Assembly: GCA_046052145.1 (NCBI GenBank)
Contig: JBJOMW010000018.1
Coordinates: 1 to 64,000, forward strand
Origin: Falsiroseomonas sp046052145
GTDB taxonomy: Bacteria > Pseudomonadota > Alphaproteobacteria > Acetobacterales > Acetobacteraceae
Reading direction: 5' to 3'
Length of the DNA: 64,000 bases
Shown: piece after piece, positions 26,468-34,789 of the stretch
Numbering within the stretch: the stretch's first letter is position 1
How the letters are laid out: each line of letters begins with the position of its first letter
Made by a program: the position numbers and the translations under genes
The notes under the pieces: model-generated
What the model was told of the DNA's origin: nothing
Database searches by the model: none
What the model saw: the letters and a program-made list of their open reading frames with translations, nothing else

Positions 26468-27310
26468 CTATCGTGGGACGAAGACACCGTCCAGGAAGGA
26501 CGCGAAGATGGCGGCCGTCGCGACGATGGCCTCAGGCGATCCGGTGCCAGGCGTCTCGGCCGTGGCGGCTGTGGGCACCAGTGCTGCGGCCTGGCCGCGC
26601 TGGGGGAAGACGTTGTCGGTGGTCGCGGTGGCCAGCAGCACCGGCAAGGTAAGGCGTGGCAGCGCATCCTCCATCCGGTAGCGGAGCGCGGCATGGTAGG
26701 GCACCGCATAGCTGGCGCCGTTGCGCAGCAGCTCAACCAGCCGCGCATGCAGCACCGCTGCGACGGGTTCTGGCCCAGCGCGGCGATGCGCCTCATCGCG
26801 CCGGAACCAGGGGAAGTAGCGGAAATAGTCCCGGCACATCGCATGTGCCGCAAGAAGGTAGGACCCTTCGGCATCCGGCAGCACGGGTGGCGCGACATGG
26901 TCCAGCATCGCCTGCCGTTCCACCTCGTCGTAGAAGCCGCAGCCGTCCAGGATCACGCGGCGGACCCGGCGCGGATGGCGGAGCGCCATCTCGGTCGCCA
27001 CGCGCGCACCGAGATGGGCGCCATGCAGGTCGCAACGCGCAAGGCCGAGCGCATCCAGCAGCCCCGCCAGCATATCAGCGAAATCCGCGATCTCAGGCTG
27101 TGCCATCGGCAGCGGGTCGCTTTCGCCGCAGCCGGGCAGATCGGGCACCACCACCAGCCGCGTTGTCGCCAGCGCCGCAGCCAAGTGCGACAGCGCCGCA
27201 CCATTCGAGGCGCCGCCATGCAGCAGCACGAGCGGTGCCGGCCCGCCTGTCCCGCCGGTGCGGTAATGGACCTGCCCCTGCGGCAGGTCGGCGAAGCGGC
27301 GTTTCAGCAT
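26468..27310 (-). CDS. Alpha/beta-hydrolase-fold protein with degenerate catalytic triad
   Basis: A 280-aa alpha/beta hydrolase fold: HGGASNG oxyanion region, VVVPDLPGCGESD strand-loop, and the nucleophile elbow read as LHGAHLGARVA. The elbow has His99 where Ser is expected (GxHxG instead of GxSxG). The acid position is present in ATTDNVFP, but the segment before the last helix (TAETPGTGSPEAIVATAAIF) has no His where the catalytic His normally sits. Two of three triad residues are therefore missing, so ordinary esterase chemistry is doubtful; it may be a lyase-like or cofactor-free enzyme, or non-catalytic. It overlaps the FAD oxidoreductase stop by 1 nt (TGATG) and precedes a Bug gene. Confidence 0.82.
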   Translation of the reverse strand: MLKRRFADLPQGQVHYRTGGTGGPAPLVLLHGGASNGAALSHLAAALATTRLVVVPDLPGCGESDPLPMAQPEIADFADMLAGLLDALGLARCDLHGAHLGARVATEMALRHPRRVRRVILDGCGFYDEVERQAMLDHVAPPVLPDAEGSYLLAAHAMCRDYFRYFPWFRRDEAHRRAGPEPVAAVLHARLVELLRNGASYAVPYHAALRYRMEDALPRLTLPVLLATATTDNVFPQRGQAAALVPTAATAETPGTGSPEAIVATAAIFASFLDGVFVPR

Positions 27311-28935
27311 CAGGCCGCGCCGGCCGCGTGGCGCGCCGCGAGCCAGCCGAAGGTAAGCCCCCGCATCAAGGAAATCCCGGCCTGGTACCCCGCGCCGGAT
27401 TCGGTCGGCGCGGCGGCGTTGCCACAGGCGTAGAGCCCGTCGATCGGCCGCCCGCGCACATGCTGCACGCGGGAATCCGGATCGGTCAGCAGCCCCGCCG
27501 CCGAGATGCCGCCCAGGCGGATCCGTACCGCGCAGAAGGGCGGCTCGGCCAGCGTGCCAAGGTTGGGATGCGCCGCATGCGGATCGCCCGCGGTGGAGCG
27601 CGCGAAGGCGGAACTGCCGCGCCCATGCTCCGTATCCTCGCCGAGGGCCGCGCCCGCGTTGAAACGCGCGACCGTCGCAGCCAGCGCAGCGGGATCAAGG
27701 CTGAGCTTGCCGGCAAGCTCCTCCAAGCTGTCGGCGCGCAGCACCCAATCGGGCACCGGCGCGCCGGGCGGGCGGCGGGCGAAGCTGTAGCGCCGAAAAT
27801 ATTGCGCATCGAACAGCATCCAGGCCGGCAGGTTCGGATGTCGGTGCAGACCAAGATCGAAGCGCGTCAGCCCGGCCACGACGTGCTGAAACTGGCTCTC
27901 GTCGCAGAAGCGGCGCGCCTGGTCGTTCACCACGATGCTGTGCGGATAGGACAGGCCGCGCAGCCCTGCGCTGAAAAACACCTGCTCGCCAGGCTCATCC
28001 GGCGACGGGATCGCATAGCCGACCAGCATTGCGAGGTTGTTCGGCACCCGCCACACCGCCGCGCCGAGCTCGCTGCCCATCATCAGCCCGTCACCCTCGA
28101 TGGCGCGAGGGAAGATGTTCATCCAGTCCGGCAATCCCTCGAACCGGTTCACCAGGTCGGGGCTGCCCTCGTACCCGCCGGTGGCGAGCACAACGCCGCG
28201 TGTCGCACGGATGCGCAGGCTCTTGCCGTCGCGTGTGCCTTCGAGGCCAACGACACGGCCATCTTCCAGCAGCAGGCGCTCTGCGCGGACGCCGGTCAGG
28301 ATGGGTACGCCCGCCTCCATCAAGCGGACCAGGAAGTGGCCGACCAGCGCTGGTCCAGCGGCGAGCAGGCGTTTCCGCTGCCGCGCCTTGATCTCCTCAT
28401 CCGGCCAGCGCTGCCGCGCGCCGAGCCCACCCCAGGCAATCGCATCGCCCCAGCTTACCCCTGCCTCGTTATAGACGCCTTCCTCCAGCGCCTCGTCCCA
28501 GGGACCGAGCGCCTCGCGCGGCAATGGCGCGGCCTCCACCATGCGCCCATCGGCAACGGTGCCATCGGCCTGCGGATAGTAGTGGTCCGGCAGCCCGCGC
28601 AGCAGGCGGAAAGGCACGCCGGCAGCGGCGAAGTCGCGCAGCGCAGTGCGCGAGTTCAGAAGATAGGCCTCGACCATCGGCGCCAGCGCGTAGCCGCCCG
28701 AGAGGAAACGCATGTAGCGCCGTGCGGCATCCAGTTCGTCCGAGAGCCCTGCCCCGGCCGCCAGGTGATTCGCCGGCACCCAGAGCCCGCCGAGCGAAGC
28801 TGCGGTGGCGCCGCCCAGCCGCGCCGACTTCTCCACCACCGCGACGCGCAGACCGCGCGCCACTGCGGCCAGGGCCGCGCCGCAGCCTGCGGCGCCGGTG
28901 CCGGCCACGACCAGATCGACTTCCATATCGGTCAT
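27310..28935 (-). CDS. FAD-dependent oxidoreductase (fumarate reductase / ketosteroid dehydrogenase-like)
   Basis: A 541-aa flavoprotein. VDLVVAGTGAAGCGAALAAV near the N-terminus is the GxGxxG dinucleotide-binding fold with Glu in VVEKSARLGGATAAS; ATGGYEGSPDLV is the second FAD contact; GLYACGNAAAPTESGAGY is the C-terminal FAD motif of the FrdA/KstD group. The ATG at 28935 (MTDMEVD) has GGAG 8 nt upstream; the frame stays open for a further 2.2 kb, but that extension is antisense to the flavoprotein at 29029-31059 and is discarded. Likely cytosolic dehydrogenation or reduction of a carbon-carbon bond. First gene of a three-gene operon with the hydrolase-like and Bug genes. Confidence 0.9.
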   Translation of the reverse strand: MTDMEVDLVVAGTGAAGCGAALAAVARGLRVAVVEKSARLGGATAASLGGLWVPANHLAAGAGLSDELDAARRYMRFLSGGYALAPMVEAYLLNSRTALRDFAAAGVPFRLLRGLPDHYYPQADGTVADGRMVEAAPLPREALGPWDEALEEGVYNEAGVSWGDAIAWGGLGARQRWPDEEIKARQRKRLLAAGPALVGHFLVRLMEAGVPILTGVRAERLLLEDGRVVGLEGTRDGKSLRIRATRGVVLATGGYEGSPDLVNRFEGLPDWMNIFPRAIEGDGLMMGSELGAAVWRVPNNLAMLVGYAIPSPDEPGEQVFFSAGLRGLSYPHSIVVNDQARRFCDESQFQHVVAGLTRFDLGLHRHPNLPAWMLFDAQYFRRYSFARRPPGAPVPDWVLRADSLEELAGKLSLDPAALAATVARFNAGAALGEDTEHGRGSSAFARSTAGDPHAAHPNLGTLAEPPFCAVRIRLGGISAAGLLTDPDSRVQHVRGRPIDGLYACGNAAAPTESGAGYQAGISLMRGLTFGWLAARHAAGAA

Positions 28936-29028
28936 GCCGGATGCTCCGCGCAGCTGCTGCGTCACCAGCAAGTCTTGACGTGCCCCGGTGCCTTGGCAAG
29001 GCTCGTCAGCGTCCAGGAAGAAGAAGCC

Positions 29029-31059
29029 ATGCCCGACGCGACCATGAACCGTTACCCGACGCTGTTCAGTCCGATCCGGCTCGGCCCGAAGACCGCACGC
29101 AACCGGACATGGATGAGCGCGCATGCGACGCTGCTGGTGAAGGACCACGTCTTCACCGAAGAGCATGTCGCCTACTACGCCGAACGCGCGAAACATGGCG
29201 TCGCGGTCATCACCATGGAATGCATGGCGGTGCACGAGACGTCGCTGCCCTATCGCGGCAAGGCGCTGTCCTTCGATCCGCGCATGGTGCCGCAATATGC
29301 GAAGATCGCCGAGGCCGTACACGCGCACGGCACGTTGCTGCTGGCCCAGCCCTGGCATCGCGGGCGGGAGACGAATTCGGTCGCCTCCGGCGCACCAGTC
29401 TGGGCGCCCTCGGCCGTGCCATGCGCTGTTTACCGCGAGATGCCGCATGTGATGACGAGCGAGGACATCGACGCGATCCGCGAAGGCTACCGGCTGACCG
29501 CGCGGCATGCGCGCAGCGGCGGCCTCGATGGCGTCGAGGTGCACTCGATGGCGCATGGCTACCTGCTGAACCAGTTCCTCTCGCCCGCCACCAACCATCG
29601 TACCGATGCCTTTGGCGGCAGCCTGGAGAACCGGCTGCGTCTGGTTATGGAAATCATCCAGGCCACGCGGGAGGAATGCGGCCCCGACATGATCGTGGGC
29701 GCGCGCATCAACTCGGATGACGGGCATGAAGGCGGGCTGCGGCCGGAGGATTGGGCCGAGGTCGCCGCGCGCATGACCGCGTCCGGCCTGCTGGACTACG
29801 TCTCCTGCAGCCATGGCACCTATCTCAACCGGATGCTGATCTACCCGACCTCCCCCCAAAGCCACGGCTACCAGATGGCAGCGACGCGGCAGGTGCGGCA
29901 GGCGGTGGCATCGGGCGCGCATCCGGTGCCGGTGGTCGGCGTCGGGCGCATCGTGACGCCGGCCGAGGCCGAGCGGCACCTGGCGGCCGGCGATTGCGAC
30001 TTTGTCGCCATGGCGCGCGCACTCATCGCCGATCCCGAATGGGTCGCCAAGGCCGCCCGCGACGAGGGCGGTGAGATCCGGCCCTGCGTCGGGGCGAATT
30101 GGTGCATGTCCTCGATCTTCGCCCAGGCGCCCATCGCCTGCATCCACAACCCTGCCGCCGGAAACGAGCGAGAATTCGGTGCCGGCACACTGAAGCGCGT
30201 GGCGCGCGCGCGGAAGGTTGCTGTGGTTGGCGGTGGCCCCGGTGGGATGCGGGCCGCGCTCACTGCGGCGCAGCGCGGCCACGCCGTCACACTGTTCGAG
30301 CGTGGGCATGAGTTGGGCGGGCAGATCCGCCTTTGGTCGCGCGCGCCGTCGCGCACCGAGCTGCTCGGCATAGCCGATTGGCTGGAGCGGCAGGTGGTGA
30401 AGGCGGGCGTCGATATCCGCCTGCAGACCTTGGCGACGGAGGAGATGCTGCTGGCCGACGGCTATGAGGCGGTGGTGGTCGCCACCGGCTCCACGGGCTT
30501 GCGCCACGGCTGGACGCCGCTCCGACCAGATAAGTGGAACGGCGCCCCGGTGCCCGGCACGGGGCAGGCGAACGTACTGTCCTACATGGAGGCGCTGCGG
30601 GAAGGCGTTGCGCCAGGCGCGCGGGCACTCGTCTATGACGGGCTGGGCGGGCGGCAGGCGGTCGTCGTGGCCGAGTATCTCGCGGCTCAGGGCGCGCAAG
30701 TCGAGTTCGTGACCTGGCTCGGTCAGGCCGCACCCGATCTCGCGGCGAGCCGCGACTGGGGCAAGACCTACGGCATGCTGCGCCGGATGGGAGTGCACTT
30801 CTCCACCGACCTTGAACTCGTCGCGATCGAGGGCGACAGCGTTCTGCTGCGCGACATCCACACTTCGGAGCCGCAGGCGCGGCGAGGCATCGACACCATT
30901 GTGCTCGCACTTGGCGCGGAGGCGCAGGACGGCCTCTTCCATGCGCTCGCGCCACGCCGTGCACAGGGCCTGTCGCTGCACCTCATCGGCGATGCACTGG
31001 CTCCCCGTCGGGCAGACGCCGCAATCCGCGAAGGCGAGATCGCGGCACGGGCAGTATGA
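29029..31059 (+). CDS. NADH:flavin oxidoreductase, 2,4-dienoyl-CoA reductase/TMADH-like
   Basis: A 676-aa two-part flavoprotein. Residues about 8-350 are an old-yellow-enzyme FMN barrel (LFSPIRLGPKTARNR; VHSMAHGYLLNQFLSPATN; RTDAFGGSLENRLR). The C-terminal half is a pyridine-nucleotide-disulfide-type domain (RKVAVVGGGPGGMRAALTA; AVVVATGSTG). Between them the iron-sulfur motif reads Cys353-x2-Ala356-x2-Cys359-x11-Cys371: in trimethylamine dehydrogenase and dienoyl-CoA reductase all four positions are Cys, so one ligand is missing. From memory similar CVGA..C motifs occur in N-methyl-amino-acid demethylase-like relatives. ATG at 29029 follows AGGA by 11 nt. Divergent (93-nt gap) from the FAD oxidoreductase operon. 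Confidence 0.9.
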   Translation: MPDATMNRYPTLFSPIRLGPKTARNRTWMSAHATLLVKDHVFTEEHVAYYAERAKHGVAVITMECMAVHETSLPYRGKALSFDPRMVPQYAKIAEAVHAHGTLLLAQPWHRGRETNSVASGAPVWAPSAVPCAVYREMPHVMTSEDIDAIREGYRLTARHARSGGLDGVEVHSMAHGYLLNQFLSPATNHRTDAFGGSLENRLRLVMEIIQATREECGPDMIVGARINSDDGHEGGLRPEDWAEVAARMTASGLLDYVSCSHGTYLNRMLIYPTSPQSHGYQMAATRQVRQAVASGAHPVPVVGVGRIVTPAEAERHLAAGDCDFVAMARALIADPEWVAKAARDEGGEIRPCVGANWCMSSIFAQAPIACIHNPAAGNEREFGAGTLKRVARARKVAVVGGGPGGMRAALTAAQRGHAVTLFERGHELGGQIRLWSRAPSRTELLGIADWLERQVVKAGVDIRLQTLATEEMLLADGYEAVVVATGSTGLRHGWTPLRPDKWNGAPVPGTGQANVLSYMEALREGVAPGARALVYDGLGGRQAVVVAEYLAAQGAQVEFVTWLGQAAPDLAASRDWGKTYGMLRRMGVHFSTDLELVAIEGDSVLLRDIHTSEPQARRGIDTIVLALGAEAQDGLFHALAPRRAQGLSLHLIGDALAPRRADAAIREGEIAARAV

Positions 31060-31311
31060 TGCGGGGTGGCGCTGCCACACCCTATCTCGCCTTGTAGCTG
31101 GCGCGGGCGCAGGCGCGGTGTCTTGGCATCTCCGCAGCAGTGCGGGAAGCAGCGCGTTTGCCTCGCCCCGGTCCATTCAGCCCAGGAGTAGGCGCGGCTG
31201 CGATGGCCCAGCGAGATTCGGCATGGCCCACCGAAAGGGGCTGGTCAAAGTGGCTTGGCGGCACTGGCCAATGCAGAGCAGCATGGCAGCTTGCAAGGAG
31301 GCGACGACGGG

Positions 31312-32478
31312 GTGGGCACGCTCTCTGAATTCCTAGGCTATCCGCGGACGGATGGCTGTGCCGGCACACGGAACCGGCTCCTCGTCCTTTCCATCCTCGG
31401 CCTCACCAGCGCGGCCGCGCAACGCATCGCGCGCCAAGTGCCTGGGGCATTGTTGGTTGCGCTGCCCTATGGCCGCGGCCAGTTTGGCGAAGACCGCGCC
31501 ATGACACGGCGCATGCTCATCGGCCTTGGGTGCAACCCGAATGCCGGGGCGGTGCTGCTGGTCGGGGCCGATCGGCAACGCCTGGACATCGTCGCGGAGG
31601 GCATCGCGGCCTCCGGCAAGCGTGTCGAGGCCATTGCGCTGGACGAGGTCCACGAGGACAGCTTGGCACTGTCCGACCGCGGTGTGCGGCTGGCGGCGGC
31701 GTTGGCGCGCGACATGTCACGCGCACGACGAGTGCCGCTGCCGGCCTCGCTGCTCCGCCTCGGTACGGAATGCGGCCATTCTGACGCGACCAGCGGCCTG
31801 GGGGCAAACCCGCTCGCGGGCCTCGTCGCGGATCGGCTTGTGGATGCCGGCGGCGCGGCGGTGTTCGGTGAGACCATGGAGTGGCTTGGCGCAGAGCATG
31901 TGCTGGCCGCCCGGGCTGAGACGCCGGAGGTTGGCCGCGCCATCGTGGATGCCGTTGCGCAGCGGGAGCGCTGGGCGGCCGCCACAGGCGAAGACCTGAC
32001 AGGCAATAACCCAGGTGCGGAGAACATCCGCGGCGGCCTTTCGTCCATCGAGGAGAAGTCTCTTGGCGCCATCGCCAAGGGTGGCTCACGGCCGGTGCGG
32101 GGCGTGCTGCCGCATGCCGCGCCGATTCCAGGGCCGGGGCTGTGGGTGATGGAGGGGCCGTCCTTCTCGCCGCCTTCCGTCACGGGCTTCGTGGCCGCGG
32201 GCTGCAACATGACGATGTTCACGACAGGGCCAGGCAATTCCTATTGCGATGCTCTTGCGCCGACGGTGAAGGTAACGGTCAATCCGAAGACCGCTGAGCG
32301 GCTGCACCACCAGATCGATTTCGACGGATCCGGCCTCATGCGCGGTACGCGCGAGCCGGAGGACGCTGCGGATGCGCTCTTCACGCAGCTGCTTGATCAC
32401 GCCAGCGGCACGCGGACCTGGGGTGAAGTATTGGACGAGGGCGGCTACGCCTTCGCGCGGCTCGGGGCGGATTTCTGA
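31312..32478 (+). CDS. UxaA-family dehydratase, large domain protein
   Basis: A 388-aa protein matching the C-terminal catalytic domain of altronate/galactarate dehydratases (PF04295 type): GYPRTDGCAGTRNRLLVLSI at the start, LGTECGHSDATSGLGANPL in the middle, and TTGPGNSYCDALAPTVKVT late, which hold the Cys/His residues expected for the metal site. GTG at 31312 is selected because AAGGAGG ends 10-11 nt upstream and the resulting start corresponds to the usual family start; an ATG at 31255 would add 19 unlikely residues. It overlaps the SAF-domain gene by 1 nt. Role: dehydration of a sugar acid to a 2-keto-3-deoxy acid in the cytosol; the exact acid is unknown. Confidence 0.9.
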   Translation: MGTLSEFLGYPRTDGCAGTRNRLLVLSILGLTSAAAQRIARQVPGALLVALPYGRGQFGEDRAMTRRMLIGLGCNPNAGAVLLVGADRQRLDIVAEGIAASGKRVEAIALDEVHEDSLALSDRGVRLAAALARDMSRARRVPLPASLLRLGTECGHSDATSGLGANPLAGLVADRLVDAGGAAVFGETMEWLGAEHVLAARAETPEVGRAIVDAVAQRERWAAATGEDLTGNNPGAENIRGGLSSIEEKSLGAIAKGGSRPVRGVLPHAAPIPGPGLWVMEGPSFSPPSVTGFVAAGCNMTMFTTGPGNSYCDALAPTVKVTVNPKTAERLHHQIDFDGSGLMRGTREPEDAADALFTQLLDHASGTRTWGEVLDEGGYAFARLGADF

Positions 32479-32780
32479 TGGCGATGCGCTGGGACCTGCT
32501 GGTGCTCCACCCGGAGGATGACGTCGCCGTCGCGCTACGCGACCTGGAGGCAGGGGAGGCGATCGCCCGCTCCGGCGAGGCGCTTGCGCCGCTCCAGCTC
32601 TGCGCGCCGGTACCGCTCGGCCACAAGGTGGCGCGCCGCGCGATCGCGCCAGGCGAGCATGTTCGCAAGTACGGCGCAGTAATCGGCGAAGCGACGGCAG
32701 TGATTGCCGCTGGAGCGCATCTGCACGTTCACAACATGCGCAGCCTACGAGCGCGCAGGAGGGAGGAGGAACAACGATGA
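32478..32780 (+). CDS. UxaA-family dehydratase, small SAF-domain protein
   Basis: A 100-aa SAF domain, the N-terminal part of altronate/galactarate dehydratase encoded as a separate gene. Visible features are LHPEDDVAVALRDLEAGEAI, VPLGHKVARRAIAPGEHVRKYG and AGAHLHVHNM, the last being the usual HVHN signature. It overlaps the large-domain gene by 1 nt (TGATG) and the Bug gene by 4 nt, so the dehydratase is a two-subunit enzyme co-translated with its receptor. Confidence 0.9.
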   Translation: MAMRWDLLVLHPEDDVAVALRDLEAGEAIARSGEALAPLQLCAPVPLGHKVARRAIAPGEHVRKYGAVIGEATAVIAAGAHLHVHNMRSLRARRREEEQR

Positions 32781-33760
32781 ACCGCGCAGCACTTTCCCGC
32801 CGTGCCGTGCTGGCCACCTCGCTCGGTATACCCGCGGTGGCGATGGCGCAGCCACGCTTCCCGGACCGGCCAATCCGGCTGATCATCCCCTTCGCCCCGG
32901 GCGGCGGCACGGATACCACAGCCCGGATCGTCGCGCAGGCGCTGTCCGAGCGGCTCGGCCAGTCCGTCGTGGCGGAAAACCGGGCTGGCGCGGGTGGTGC
33001 GATCGGGATGGCGGCTGCCGCACAGGCGCCGGCCGATGGCTACACGCTGGTCATGGGCCATGTTGCGACACATGTCGTGAACATGGCGGTGCACCGCAGC
33101 CCTGGCTACGATACGGCGCGGGACTTCGTCGCACTCGGTATCACCTCCACGGCGGCGAACATCCTGGTGGTGAACCCACAGCGCCAGAATGGCATCCGCA
33201 CCGCGGCAGATTTCGTTGCAGCCTGCCGCGCCAGGCCCGGCGAACTCAGCTACGGCAGCGCCGGCGTCGGTTCCCCGGCGCACATCACCACCGCGCTCTT
33301 TCTCCGCACGGCAGGGATTGAGGCGCAGCACGTGCCTTATCGTGGCGGCGCCCCGGCGACGACGGATCTGGTTGCCGGCAACCTCGACTTCATGTTCTCC
33401 GGGGCGTCGGACTGCATTCCGCACATTCATGCCGGGCGGCTGCGCGGCGTCGCCTCGGCCAGTGCGCGTCGGCTCTCTGGCGCGCCGGAGATCCCGACCA
33501 TCGCTGAAAGCGGCTGGCCTGACTTCGCTTTCGAGATCTGGCACGTGCTCTCCGCCCGTGTCGGTACGCCCGCGCCGGTGCTGGCGCGCCTGCAGGAGGC
33601 GACCGCCGCAGCGCTCAGCGACCCCACCGTGATGAACCGGATCGCAGCGATGGGTGTCGATGCGACGCCGACGCTCGGGGACGCCGCACAGGCCCGCGTG
33701 ACGGGCGAACTGGCGCGGTGGGTCCCCATGATCCGTGCTGCTGGCATCACTGCAGAGTAA
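32777..33760 (+). CDS. Bug/TctC-family periplasmic receptor 7
   Basis: A 327-aa Bug receptor. Signal MNRAALSRRAVLATSLGIPA...MAQP, mature FPDRPIRLIIPFAPGGGTD. Landmarks: ENRAGAGGAIGMAAA, DGYTLVMGHVATH, SYGSAGVGSPAHITTALF and HVPYRGGAPATTD. It overlaps the SAF-domain gene by 4 nt and is followed 6 nt later by the beta-propeller gene, so it belongs to the sugar-acid dehydratase operon; a sugar acid is a sensible ligand guess. Confidence 0.93.
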   Translation: MNRAALSRRAVLATSLGIPAVAMAQPRFPDRPIRLIIPFAPGGGTDTTARIVAQALSERLGQSVVAENRAGAGGAIGMAAAAQAPADGYTLVMGHVATHVVNMAVHRSPGYDTARDFVALGITSTAANILVVNPQRQNGIRTAADFVAACRARPGELSYGSAGVGSPAHITTALFLRTAGIEAQHVPYRGGAPATTDLVAGNLDFMFSGASDCIPHIHAGRLRGVASASARRLSGAPEIPTIAESGWPDFAFEIWHVLSARVGTPAPVLARLQEATAAALSDPTVMNRIAAMGVDATPTLGDAAQARVTGELARWVPMIRAAGITAE

Positions 33761-33766
33761 CCGCGG

Positions 33767-34789
33767 ATGGCGGCCGCTTGGCGCGTTCAGCGGATCGGCC
33801 CGATCATTCGACCGCACATGGACGGTCGCATGGGGGCGAACGTCCAGGGACCCTCGATGATCCGCGTGCCGGACTGGGTGGAGGGGCGCCTTGGCCGCTA
33901 TTACCTCTACTTCGCCGACCACAAGGGATCGTACATCCGGCTCGCGGTGGCCGATGCGCCGGAGGGGCCGTGGCAGATCTACGAGCCCGGCAGCCTGCAG
34001 TTAGCCGATAGCTTGTTCCCGGCGACGACGCTGGCCGAGCCCGAAGCAAAAGTCGGGCATGACGTGCTGCCAGGTCGCGCGCCGCCCGGCACACTAGGCG
34101 TACCGCCGCCAGAGATCGACGCACGCTACCCCCACATCGCGTCGCCCGACGTGCATGTGGACGAGGCGAACCGGCGGATCGTGATGTTCTTCCACGGGCT
34201 GGTGGATTGGGGGATGCAGCGCACGCGTGCCGCGCTCTCGACAGATGGCATTGCTTTCCAGCCCCTGCCTGAGTTGCTCGGCCCCTCGTACTTCCGGGTC
34301 TTCCGCCATGCCGGCGCCACCTATGCGCTGGTTATGCCCGGCATCCTGTTCCGCTCCGTCGACGGCCTGACAGGCTTTGAGCGTGGGCAGGTGCTTTTCC
34401 CCGGCGGGTTGCAGCGCCACACGGCGCTGCTGCTGCGCGACGGCGTACTGCACGTCTTCTGGACCCGCGTCGGCGACGCGCCAGAGAGCATCCTGCATTC
34501 ACGCGTCCCGCTGCGCGGCGACTGGCGGGATTGGCGCCCGGACGGCGAGCCTGAGGTGCTGCTTCGGCCAGAGATGCCGTGGGAGGGCGGCGACCTGCCC
34601 ACCGCGCCTTCCTTCCGCGGGGCGGTGAACATCCCCGTGCGCCAGCTGCGCGATCCTTGCATCTTCGAAGAGGACGGCCGGGTGCTTCTGCTCTACGCGA
34701 TTCAGGGTGAGGCCGGCATCGCGCTAGCAGAACTGCGTTTAGATCGGTGTGGAACAAGGACCCCGTTGAGGATGACCTGCCCCCCCTAG
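33767..34789 (+). CDS. Beta-propeller glycoside-hydrolase-like protein, 3' end altered by IS insertion
   Basis: A 340-aa protein without signal peptide. RIGPIIRPHMDGRMGANVQG, IRVPDWVEGRLGRYYLYFAD, DVHVDEANRRIVMFFHG and RQLRDPCIFEEDGRVLLLYA resemble the repeated blades of GH43/GH32-like five-bladed propeller proteins. The natural C-terminus probably lies near GIALAELRL (about residue 324); the last 16 residues (DRCGTRTPLRMTCPP) look foreign. Its stop codon TAG (34787-34789) is made from the TA target site and the first base of the IS630 copy. It is the last gene of the UxaA/Bug operon. Substrate unknown; the catalytic acids cannot be assigned with confidence. Confidence 0.8.
   Translation: MAAAWRVQRIGPIIRPHMDGRMGANVQGPSMIRVPDWVEGRLGRYYLYFADHKGSYIRLAVADAPEGPWQIYEPGSLQLADSLFPATTLAEPEAKVGHDVLPGRAPPGTLGVPPPEIDARYPHIASPDVHVDEANRRIVMFFHGLVDWGMQRTRAALSTDGIAFQPLPELLGPSYFRVFRHAGATYALVMPGILFRSVDGLTGFERGQVLFPGGLQRHTALLLRDGVLHVFWTRVGDAPESILHSRVPLRGDWRDWRPDGEPEVLLRPEMPWEGGDLPTAPSFRGAVNIPVRQLRDPCIFEEDGRVLLLYAIQGEAGIALAELRLDRCGTRTPLRMTCPP

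Noticed and set aside
26656..29028. Long upstream extension of the OYE-like gene frame
   Set aside because: It is antisense to the alpha/beta hydrolase-like and FAD oxidoreductase genes and low in complexity; the OYE barrel begins at 29029.
28936..31176. N-terminal extension of the FAD oxidoreductase by about 750 codons
   Set aside because: The extension is antisense to the well-supported flavoprotein at 29029-31059; the FAD-binding motif starts right after the ATG at 28935, which has a ribosome site.
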